Shown here one piece after another: positions 30,901-41,171 of a stretch of 64,000 bases of DNA (the stretch's first letter is position 1; the number at the start of each line of letters is the position of its first letter). Origin of the DNA: Dactylorhiza incarnata (taxonomy: Eukaryota > Streptophyta > Magnoliopsida > Asparagales > Orchidaceae); the NCBI GenBank assembly GCA_033032865.1, contig JAWHQI010000263.1:2232001-2296000 (forward strand), in the 5' to 3' direction. The position numbers and the translations under genes were made by a program. Below the pieces are notes generated by a model. It saw nothing but the letters and a program-made list of their open reading frames with translations, was not told the origin of the DNA and searched no databases.

Positions 30901-33900
30901 CAGATCTTTACTCTCATCTCCCTTTTAGGTATGTTGGCATGCTAAAGACAAAGAAGACGTGTGGTATTTGGACTCGGGATGCTCCAAACACATGACATAC
31001 AAAAAACAATGTTCCTTAGCCTTGCGATGAAGAAAAGATGGATTGTGACTTTTGGAGATAACAGAAAAGGAAGGATCATGGGCATCAACAAAGTGGGTAA
31101 CGAATCTTTTTCAATTTCTAATGTATTGTTTGTAGAAGGTTTGAAACACAATTTAATCTCAATTAGTCAATTATGTGATAAAATTTTAAATGTCTAATTT
31201 GAATCTTCTACAAATCTTTGCAAAATCATAAATTATAAAACAAATGATGTCGTACTCACTGCACCTAGATTGCATAATATTTATATCATGATTGCCTTTA
31301 ATAATCTTTAAAATATTTTATTTTTAAAAATGAAGAACTAGACCTTTGACATAAGCGTCTTGATCACTCTAGCACCAAACTAATTTAAAAGTTATCAAAA
31401 GATAAATTAATTAAAGGATTGCAACATTTAATGGAAATTTATCTTCTCTTTTCTCGCCTTGTCAAAAAGGAAAATTTTCAAAAACTTCATTTAAAAGTAA
31501 AAATGTAATTTCTACTATTAGACCTCTTCAATTAATTCACATGGATTTATTTAGATCGATTAGCACTACTAGTCTAGGTGGTAGAAAATATACTTTTGTA
31601 TTAATTGATGATTATTCAAGATATTATTGGACTATCTTTCTTACTTCCAAATCCGATGCGTTCTTTGAATTTACTAAACTATGCATTCGTATTCAAAACG
31701 AACGTGATTTAAAAATAAAATGCATACGCTCGGATTATGGAAGAGAATTTGAAAATGATAAAAATTTACTACTTTTTATAATGATCTAGGGATTAAACAT
31801 GAATTTTCTGCTCCACACGCCCCACAACAAAATGGTGTAGTGGAAAGGAAAAATAGAACCCTTCAAGAATTAGCACACATTATGCTCTCCAAATATGGGT
31901 TACCAAGATCATTTTGGGCCGAAGCCATTAATTCTTCATGTTATGTAATTAATCGCGTCATGCTTCACCCATTTTTAAAATTAACTTCTTATGAATTGTA
32001 TTTCCAAAAGAAACCTAATGTATTGTATTTCCAAACGAACCTAATGTATCTTACTTTCGTGTTTTTGGTTGTAAATGCTTTATATTAAACACTAAAGATA
32101 CGTTGGGAAAATTTGATGAAAAAGTGATGAAGAAATTTTTATTTGGTACTCTTCAACTAGTAAGACTTATATAATATTTAGTAAAAGGACTAAAATAGTT
32201 AAAGAGTCTATTCATGTTAGATTTAATGAACGTGTTCCTTGTGTAGATACTAATCCTACAGGAAATGAAGAGGAACCCCTTTCCACTTTGGAGTATGAGG
32301 ATGTTGAACCACTTGGAGAAAAAGTGAAAGAGGAGAATGAGGAAGAGAAAGAAGAATGTGTACCTCCAAGTGAGCTCAAATTTTCAAAGGACCATCTAAG
32401 GGAACTTATTATTGGAGAGCCATCAAAAGGGGTAACTACTCGTTCTTCTTTACATGAGTCATTTTCAAACCTTTGTTTTGTATCCGAAATAAAACCAAAA
32501 AACATTTCAATCGCTTAATCAATTTGGTTTAAATGATGAATTTTGGTTTTTAGCCATGAATGAAGAACTTAATCAATTTGAATGTAATAAGATTTGGAAA
32601 CTAGTAGAGAGACCATCTAATCATTCGGTTAATTGTAGGTGTTAAATGGATTTTTAAAAATAAATTAGACGGTGACTCTAGGATTACAAGGAATAAAGTT
32701 AGATTAGTTGCACAAGGATATTCACAAATCGGAGGGGTGAATTTTTATGAAACTTTTGCACCCGTTGCTCGCCTAGAATCTATTAGAATTTTTCTTGCAT
32801 TTGCGAGTTTTAAAAAGGTTTAAATTATTTCAAATGAATGTTAACATTGTATTTTTAAACGGAATTATAAAAGAAGAAGTATATGTTGAACAACCCCCCA
32901 ATTTATTAATGAAAAATTTCCTAATCATGTGTATAAATTAAAAAAAGCACTTTATGGTTTGAAACAAGCACCACGTGTTTGGTATGAAAGATTAACATCA
33001 ATTTTTTAAAAGCATGGTCATACCATAGAAGGTGCGGATAACACACTCTTCAGTAAGCATTGTAATAATGATTTGATAATTTTGCAAATTTATGTTGATG
33101 ATATTATTTTTGGAGCTACTAAATAAATTATTAACATTCATAAGTTAGGAAAAGTGCGGATAACATACTATTCAGTAGTTTGGTAGGAGAACTCACATAT
33201 TTTCTAGGATTTCAAATCACATAAAGACATGATGTTATTTTTATTTGTCAATCTAAATATGTTCATGATATACTCAAAAGATTTGGATTTGAAAACCTAA
33301 AGTAAGCTAATTATTTAATGAGTGCATCACTAAAGTTAGGAAAAGATGAAGCCGATATTTCTATTGATCAAACCTTATATAGAGGAATGATAGGATCATT
33401 ATTATATTTGAGTGCATCTAGACCCGATATTATGTTTGTCGTTTGTTTATGTGCTAGATTTCAAGCTAACCCCAAAGAATCACATTTAAAAGCAGTTAAA
33501 CAAATTTTAGATATCTAATTGGAACATCTTGAGTAGGTTTATGGTATCCACATAATCATTCCATTATTTTACATGAGTTTTCTGATTTGGACTATGCGAG
33601 ATGTTCATTAGATCGTAAGAGCACTAGTGACACGTGTCATTTCATAGGCCCTTCACTTGTATCATGATCGAGTAGGAAACAAAATTTTGTTGCCCTCTCC
33701 ACCATAGTGGCCGAATATATCTTGCTAGGTAGTTGTTGTGCACAAGTAATTTTATGGATGACTCAAACTTATAGAAGACTTTGGAGTTCATCTAAATAAC
33801 ATTGAATTAAAGTGTGACAACAAGGTCGCTATCGATCTTGCGAACACTCCTGTACATCATTCTAGATCCAAACATGTAGATGTACGACATCATTTTATTA

Positions 33901-34003
33901 TGAATCATATTAAAAAGGAACATGTAAGAATTAGAGTTATAGTGACTGGTTCTCAACTTGCGAACATTTTTACCAAACCTTTCTCCGATGCTAGATTCAA
34001 TAT
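30901..34003 (+). pseudogene. Pol of element B: protease, integrase, RT, RNase H, all broken
   Basis: The copia order is kept. The aspartic protease motif WYLDSGCSKHMT is at about 30961. Integrase core remains are at 31541-32088: LIDDYSRYYW, RSDYGREFE and, after a stop, APHAPQQNGVVERKNRT, with the D-D-E residues visible. RT begins near 32643 with VKWIFKNKLDGD and continues with frequent stops; LQIYVDDIIFG sits near 33080. RNase H remains are at 33318-33518 (SLLYLSASRPDI) and to 34003 (DNKVAIDLANTPVHH, then LANIFTKPFSDARF). At least ten stops or frame changes make all enzymes non-functional. Confidence 0.85.
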
Positions 34004-35828
34004 GCTTATATATATTAGAATTGGGAGTTTTGGATATACAAGCTTAAAATATTTAATCTGCAACTTTTTGCTTATTTTTCTAATTTTCTTGTTGTAGTTG
34101 ATAGCCCGTATAATGAAAAATTATCTTCAAGAAAAATTAGAAGCAAAAAATCATGAAAAATATGTGTTTTGAATGAAAAATCAAGTTCCTCTTGCTAGCG
34201 TGAGGCGTTAGTTATTACCGCCGATGTTAGCCTAATTCTTAATATATCAGATCCCTCTCTGATTTTTTCCTTTCTGAAAAATTATTTTACTGTACTTACA
34301 CTGGTTTCAGAAAGTTTATTGTCTTTTAGTTTAGATCTTTTCCTTAAAAATCAAAATCAAAGATAAAATTACAAAACAATTTCAAAAATACAAAAATATG
34401 GTTTCCCTTACATTTGTTTGTTTGTTTCTGTTTTGTTATTAAAATTTAAAAAAAAATATGATTATATGCCTCATTGACAAAGCCAAGGATGATTAGATTT
34501 ATCACTTAAGGATTATTTACAATGTTTGATTTTACTTTCAAGTATCTTTAAAACATTGTTTTTGATTATATCATGTCTTGAATTTTATCTTATAATATGC
34601 AATTAATTTGATTGTAGAGTTTGTGTAGAATTATTTTAGCATGCCTCTAAGTATGAGTAATGTTTTATATTTGATAATGGTTATCTCACTTACAATTTTT
34701 GATAACCTACATGTGTTTTTAATCATATTATTCTTGCATGATTGTGTAGTATAATAACTTAACATATTAAATTACATAAATAGATTACCTACACAATATT
34801 GAATTCTTTCATGCAATTCTTTGTGTTCATGCACTTGTTATTAGAGAAATGTGGTTTAAAAAATAAAATTTTATGTTTGCAAAACAAGTGAATTTGGAGT
34901 CCTTGGTCTAAAAAAACAATCAAAATCAAAAAAATATATGACAAGGATAACTCTACCAAACACTGCTCACCCTCCTGATAAGTCTTAATGAGCATTGTGA
35001 GGTTGAGCACCTTGGAAAGAATTGTAAAGTGTCTTGTGCACATAAAAATTACACCACTTCTATTTAAAAAAAAATCTTTATGTGCATTGAAATTTGTGGA
35101 AGTAAAATTATTTATGTTTATTTAATGTTATGTTCTAACATTACATGCTTTCATGTGGTTTGATTTATACACATGCATACTTTATCAAAACACCTTTTGT
35201 ACACATCATTATCTTATATAAAATTTCCGCTCATGAGAATTGGACCCTAAAACATATCTACATTATTCTCTCCAAACTTGAGTAAAAGCACTAGATAACA
35301 AAGCATGATCTTTACAATGTTTATTTTTACTTGAAATGCAAATTACTTTACATTGTGAAACATATCTTTTCTTGATATTTTCAATCATGCATGCAATTTT
35401 ATGTTTAACAATTTCAATGAAAATGCATCTCTTGTACTTAAATTCAAACATTTTCTTATTTGACTTAAAACACATTATATTTTATACTTTAAATTTTTTT
35501 AAGATGTTCTGTTTAATGAATGCTTACACTATTTTCCGCTGTGTTTGCTATTTAAAAAATTATTTCTAAAGTTGATATTACTTTCATCTTTATATAATGC
35601 ACATTAAAACATATTGCTAACACTCTATCCCCATCTTCTTTTGATAACCAAAAGGGGGAGAATAAATTGAAGAAATCTATTATATATGAGGTGTAAATCA
35701 TAAAATGCATCTATGTAGGGGGGAGCATCCATATAGGGGGAGTATGCACGCTTATCACGCTTATCATATACTATAAACACTACTCTAGTTATAGTTGATT
35801 TCTTCCTAGAGGATTTGTTATTATTAAA
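34004..35828 (+). other. Non-coding 3' region of element B
   Basis: AT-rich sequence between pol and polypurine tract, matching the same region of A. A GTTATTACCGCCGATGTTAG motif is near 34207 and a first polypurine-like CAAAAGGGGGAGAATAAAT at about 35649-35667. SIRE elements may carry an env-like gene here; I see no convincing one. Confidence 0.55.
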
Positions 35829-37016
35829 AAGGGGAGATTGTTAGAACATGCGTTCATCATCTCTTTGTTTGAGAATATCAAATCCCACAATGTATTTGAT
35901 CATGCTTGTCGTGTGTTTATAGTGTGCAGGAACTATAAGTACAATACTCCTAAGAGTGCGATGTAAAATGAAGATGGAGCTCTGAATTTAGGGCTACCGC
36001 GAGGCGGTAACAACTACCGCTGGCGGTAGAGGTGATGACGACAGAAGACTAACGACATGCATTTTCTTAACAAATCAGTGACGGGAGCTAATGTTACGTG
36101 TTAGGTCTTAGCGTGTGTAGTAAGGTCGTGATCTCCATGATCTCGGCCACGATCTCCACGACATCGGGCACATTTCTACACGATAGCTAGCACGGGGCGA
36201 TAGCTCTACCGCTGGCGGTGGTTTCCAGAGCCTATATAGGATGGATCTCTTTGTTCTATGTTACCGCATCTGAAGACTCAACTCCAACCATTTGTGAGAG
36301 CCTTCATCCTTGAGTTACAGAGCACCCCCAACTCTATCTTTGAAGATCAAGAGTGAGAAGGAGATTTCCAAACAGTCAAACTACAAGAAAGACGCAAACT
36401 TCAACTCCGATGATGTTCATGGCGATTCTTCATAATCTCCTTCAGAGCTCTTCACTATAGAGAGTTTTTATTTCTGAATTTACTTTGTATTCTTCTATTT
36501 TAACGATAGTGAATTTGTCGCGGTTGTTGGCGACTAGGCCTTCTGAGGTTTAGGAGAAATTCGTCATGGTTTGTGTGGACTAGTTCTGGGTGTAGATCCA
36601 AGGGGAGGCTAGAGACCGTATCTTGGGTAAGATAGGCTATGACCAGCCGGTCCTTAGGAGAAGGACCGCGAGGAAATAAAAAATGATTTTCTTATCGCCT
36701 CAATTTCAAGCGTTATTGAAATTATTATCTTTGTAATTATCTTTTGAAATAAAATCATTTTTTCATCCTCTCTGAATTTCTAGGATTTTATTTTATTCAA
36801 GAATTTTTAAGAAAAATCACTTTGTCACATTTTTTGAAAGGTTTTAAAAATTTGAAGAGCTAGCGTCGGTCGATAACTACTAACGTCGACGGTAGAAACA
36901 TAAATAAATATTTTTCTCTCTCAGCATTATTCTCAGAAATTTTTCAAAGTTTTATTCAAAATTTGTAAAGCCTTTATTCACCCCCCCCCCCTCTAAGGGC
37001 GCCATACGATCCAACA
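35829..37016 (+). repeat. Polypurine tract and 3' LTR of element B
   Basis: AAAAAGGGGAGA at 35829-35840 precedes the LTR TGTTAGAACATGC (35842) to GATCCAACA (37016), 1175 bp. The GGCGGTA hairpin motif recurs near 36000 and 36200. Differences from the 5' LTR are many, including a pyrimidine run near 36981-36992 that is longer here. Confidence 0.85.
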
Positions 37017-37021
37017 AACTG

Positions 37022-37917
37022 TTGATAAGGTGTCCACGAACCATATAGTCTTTTGATAAGAAGACTCTTAGAACCACTGAATCCTTTGTGGAGGGATTCT
37101 CAGGACTCCTTCTACACATGTTGGATTGAAATAAAGTTTCCATAGAGATATCTCCTTTTAACAAAGTTCTGAAGATGTAATCTTGATAGCACAACGTGGA
37201 TTCAGGCAGGAACAACATCATCTTCTTTGTAGAAGAGAGGAGAGTTGATTCTCAAGAGAAGATAAAATCTTGTTATCTTCTGAGAATAGAAGATTTCTAA
37301 TTGCTTTCTTGCTTATTGTAGTTCTTCAGAGTTGAAGAAATTCTTAGAGAGAGGGTCGTGGGAAGAGAAGAATTTGTTTTTCTTTCATTTATGTTTGCTT
37401 CTGTATATATGCCTTGTATATATTATGATACTTGTTTTCTCCTTATTTTCTCTGGCACTTACATGCTTCAACCGATTCAAAATCCTTCCAATTTGTCTTC
37501 TTTTGAGTATTAACCACTCTCAGATAATTTTTCTTCATATTTTTCCAAATCAAGTTCCAAAGCGCTAATATTTGTTTCTTGAAACAGGTAGCGGCTAGAA
37601 GATTACCTTCCTAATTGGACTACATCTTTCCTGAAATAGGTAGCGGCTAAGAAAATAGCTTTCCTGATTCTCTTTCTTGAAACTTGCTATAACGGTTAGA
37701 AAATAATCATTCTTGACTGAACCAGTGATATCTTGAAGAGTTTTATCATAACTCGGGGAGAGAATTAATTGATACAGTTCTTAGAAGTCGATGCAGCTTC
37801 CACATCAGAAGTCGATGCAACTTGAACATCGGATGTTGACGCATCTTTTAGCAGTGGAGAGGAGAACTCTGAGTATTTCTCTGAATAGACATCAACGTTT
37901 GCGTCGATTCCTTTGGA
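37022..37917 (-). mobile_element. Probable continuation of the minus-strand copia LTR split by B
   Basis: Sequence on both sides of B shares the character of one minus-strand LTR (TCTTTTGATAA and AAGACTCTTA occur just left and right of B). On the minus strand the stretch near 37200-37400 reads like a leader with CTCTCTCT and AAGAATTTCTTCAACTC. I could not place the LTR start. Near 37765-37917 a Ser/Asp-rich minus-strand frame is open (SEKYSEFSSPLLKDASTSD) but I do not recognise it. Confidence 0.35.
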
Positions 37918-37922
37918 CATTG
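37918..37922. repeat. Target-site duplication CATTG, left of element F
   Basis: CATTG before the LTR of F and again at 49930-49934 after it. The left LTR has lost the T of its opening TG (GTACAACCC against TGTACAACCC at 49286). Confidence 0.85.
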
Positions 37923-38572
37923 GTACAACCCTCATTATCCGAGGGTGGGCCCCACTAAAGGCCACGTACGCGGAGGTCAAGACAGGAGTCAACAATCCAG
38001 GAGACGAAAGAATATCAAGGGTTTTTGTTGTGCGAGAAGGTACTCGCTCGCCCCTTGCGAGAAGGAAAGTCCTGCTCGGCCAACCGAGGAAGCCGTGAGG
38101 TCGGGCCTACTCGCCTATAGGCGACTTAGTCAACCAACTCGCCTGTTAGGTCTGAGGTCCTTACCTGCTCGCTCACATATTGCTTTGTCTAAAAAACCTA
38201 CTCTAGGGGATCAGGGATGACCATCTGCTTCCACCCCCCCCCCCCCCCCCAGGATTTGTTAATAATAGACCCCCAGGGGTACTAGAAATGGCACTTGCAA
38301 AAATCATAGTTGCACCTCTCCCCCTTTCATAATCAAGATAGCAAGTGCCTACCTAGTACCGAGCTCGGCCATTCGTGGTTTTGGAGGAGAAGACTCTCTA
38401 GAGCTTCTGGGTACGTGGTGGGACCTCCCTGCCGCAACACCTGGGGTTGTGTCTCTTTTCTCTTCTTTTCTTCTGTAGTGGCTAACCAAAACCTTTCCGC
38501 TGAACCGCTGGGCAAGTAGCCTCAGGCCGCATTGATCCGAATTTTGGGGCCAGGATTTTCTAGGCTTCAACA
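37923..38572 (+). repeat. 5' LTR of element F, TATA box damaged
   Basis: 650 bp, ending TTCAACA. Where the 3' LTR has GTCTATAAATAGAC this copy has GTTAATAATAGAC (about 38258-38270), so the TATA box is lost. A 17-C run lies just upstream (38234-38250). Confidence 0.88.
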
Positions 38573-38576
38573 CTTT

Positions 38577-38597
38577 GGTGCGGTGAGCGTGGATCGC
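38577..38597 (+). promoter_or_regulatory. Primer-binding site of F (tRNA-Phe)
   Basis: TGGTGCGGTGAGCGTGGATC and one more base match the complement of the 3' end of plant tRNA-Phe over about 21 bases, as I recall that tRNA. It lies four bases after the LTR. Confidence 0.8.
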
Positions 38598-38630
38598 GGC
38601 CGGAGGAAGAAAGTCTGGTAGAAAAGTGAG

Positions 38631-41171
38631 ATGGTAGCAGCTAGCGACCACGAGGAGGCGGCGGGAAACTCGGCTCGGGGAGGCGAGTTCGTATCGTTGG
38701 CTGTATTCGAAGCATTCACGCAAAGGATGGAAGGCGCCATGCGGGTAGCTCTTCTACCTCCCACGGAAGGGACGGCGACCTCGCCTCATCGCCCGGGCCC
38801 GTCCGAGGAAAGTGCTCGCACTCAGCGAGTAGGGAAGGCGCACGCCGAGGATTTCGAGCGACCGAGGAAGTCGCAGTTTGGTCTGCAAGCGTCTCAAGGA
38901 CCTGGAGGAACTCATTTTCGCGAGGAGGACGAGCAGGCGAGATTCTATTATACTCGCCAAGTGAGCGAGTATGGAGGATATACTCGGCCAGATGATGATC
39001 GTCGCCAGATAGGAGGGAGGAGCCCGTTCTGCGAGGAGATCCTCGCCGCACCAGTACCGGAGGGGTTTAGGGATCCCTCGATGAATTATTACTCAGGACT
39101 AGAAGACCCTATCCATCATATCCAATGGTTCGAGGATGTTGCTTCCCTTCGGACCATGTCAGACGCCTTCAAGTGTAGGCTGTTCGCGATTTCCCTCCGA
39201 GGAAAGGCAAGAGACTGGTTTCACCAGTTGCCGGAAGGCTCCGTCTACTGCTTTGAAGACCTTTGCCGGGGGCTGAACATGCGATTCGCCACGGCAAAGA
39301 AGTTGAAAAAAGAGGCAACGACCCTTTTCCATCTGACCCAGGGGCCAAAAGAAACGCTGGGGGATTACATCGATCGTTTCCAGGAAGAGGTGCTACACAT
39401 CCAAGAGGTGGATGGTCGAACCCTGCGATTGGCTCTAACCTTCGGCCTTCGTGAAGGCCTCTTTAAGTTGGAGATCGGTAGGAACCCTCCATACTCCTAC
39501 GCCAACCTCATCGAGAGGGCCAACCAGTTCGTCCAGGGTGAAGCTTCCAACCGCGGCTTCCTAGCCAGGCTCACCCGAGTGACCAAGGAGGACGAGGAAG
39601 AGGAGGAGGAAAGTCCCCCCGAGAAGAGGAAGAAGGAAGAGCCCAGGAGGGCTGAAAAATGGAAGCCAGAAGGCAGAGGCAGAGAGGAGAGGAGAGAAAG
39701 AGAACCTAGGAAGGAGGAACCGAGAAGGAACGAGGAAAGAAGGCTCATCGCGGCCCCAGAGCGTCGGGAAGAAGAAAGACGCTACCAAGTCCCCGCTAAC
39801 CGACCACCATGGAGGCCGGCCAGGGGACCTCAACGTCAGGAGCGGGGAAGGAGATCCCCGGAGAGAAGGCGTTACGACAGGCCAGAGAGGCGCCAGGAGG
39901 GAAGAAGGGAGGAAGCAATGGCGGTTGCCAGGCGCGGCAACCGCCAGGGCCGGAAGAATAAGAAGCAGAGGAGGCCACAGGTAGAGGAGATTCCTCTCTA
40001 CTACGAGCTCCACCAGGTGGAGGGGCATGGCACGATGGCCTGCCCAGATTTTTGGGAAGCAAGAAGAAGGCTGGCAGCAGCAGAGACAGGAGGAGAGCAG
40101 CGGAGGATAGAAGCTCCGATCGAGCAGCCAGCGGTTCAGGACGCCGGTCGAAGGAGGAACGAGGACCGATTCGACCATGGAGGTCGAGGAGAAGTGGCCC
40201 CAGGAGGAAGAGGAGTGGGGGTAATCCACGGGGGTGCAGGATTAGGAGCTTCTCGCAAGGGAAGCCTCCATCAAATCTATCGAAGGAGCGTCGCTTCGAC
40301 CTCGCAGGCACCGCCCCCGTTGGAGGAGATCACCTTCTCCGAAGAAGACATGCTAGGGAATGAGAACCCCTTTCATGACGCCCTCGTAATCCAGGCCGCG
40401 GTAGAAGACTATACCGTTGATCGAATCCTGATCGATAACGGTAGCTCCGTCAACGTCATTTTTAAGAAGACGTTTGACGGGTTGGGCGTCGGAGCAGGAA
40501 GGATCCGGGCACCGGATGGTCCTCTTTTTGGCTTCTCCGGAGAGAAGCAGGAAGTGGAGGGAGGAGTAGATCTCCTTGTCACACTCGGGGGCACCCCTCT
40601 CCAGTGCCGTTTCGTCATCGTGGACGCCCCGAGTTGCTACAAGGCCATCTTCGGGAGGCCACTCCTCAACACCTTCAAGGCCGTCCCATCCTCATACCAT
40701 CAGTGTCTCAAGTACTGTCAAGGGGACGTCCAGGTGAGGATCAGGAGCGATCCAAAAGCCGCCCGCGAATGCTATCTCAGCTCGGTTAGCACCATCAGCT
40801 GGATGGCTGACGCGGAGGAGTTCGAGAGGGTTACTGGAGGCACGGCCCGGCTGGAGGCATCCGAGGAGATGGAGGAGATAGAGGTACTCTCCGCGGCGGG
40901 AGTATCAGGACTGCTGAAGATCGGTGGATCGCTGAAGGTCACCGAGAAGGTGGAGATGGCAACGTGCCTACAAGATAACGTTGACGTCTTCGCCTGGAGT
41001 GCTGCTGAGATGCCCGGGATCGACCCAGAGGTTGCCTGCCACCACCTCAACCTCGACCCCGCGGTGAAGCCTGTCCGCCAGAAGAAGAGGTCCACCGCCA
41101 CCGTGCTGGCCGGACCTATTCGGGAAGAGGTGAAGAAGTTGCTGGACGTAGGTTTTGTGTCGGAGATCTAG
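38631..41171 (+). pseudogene. Gag, protease and start of RT of element F, ending at a nonsense codon
   Basis: ATG 38631 opens 846 codons. The gag domain is at about residues 130-310 (IHHIQWFEDVASLRTMSDAF; AISLRGKARDWFHQLPEGS). A strongly charged Arg/Glu/Lys stretch (about 310-450), suited to RNA binding, follows. The knuckle at about 457 reads YYELHQVEGHGTMAC, with Tyr where relatives have the first Cys. The protease has IDNGSSVNVI at about 600. RT begins near residue 820. The frame stops at TAG 41169-41171 inside RT, in the conserved stretch just before YPGWVSNVVMVKK. The same frame continues at once, so this is a point nonsense mutation. Gag and protease could still be made. Confidence 0.85.

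Larger units (their letters stand above)
27452..37016 (+). mobile_element. Element B: SIRE/Maximus-like Ty1/copia retrotransposon, decayed
   Basis: LTRs at 27452-28613 and 35842-37016, a tRNA-Met primer site at 28616, decayed gag and pol in the copia order (protease, integrase, RT, RNase H), a 1.7-kb non-coding 3' region and a polypurine tract. Flanks are GACTG at 27447-27451 and AACTG at 37017-37021, a 5-bp duplication with one change. The LTRs differ at many places and all reading frames are broken, so it is old. Its gag is split by a small inverted-repeat element. The lineage call rests on LTR length and the gag/3'-region layout and is tentative. Confidence 0.85.

Noticed and set aside
39497..40363. 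Long frames opposite or overlapping the gag of F
   Set aside because: High GC content and Arg/Glu-rich coding on the sense strand leave Ser/Pro/Leu-rich shadow frames; none has features of its own.
41169..41171. Programmed stop-codon readthrough in F
   Set aside because: The stop lies inside the RT domain, not at a gag-pol border, and its context does not resemble known readthrough signals.
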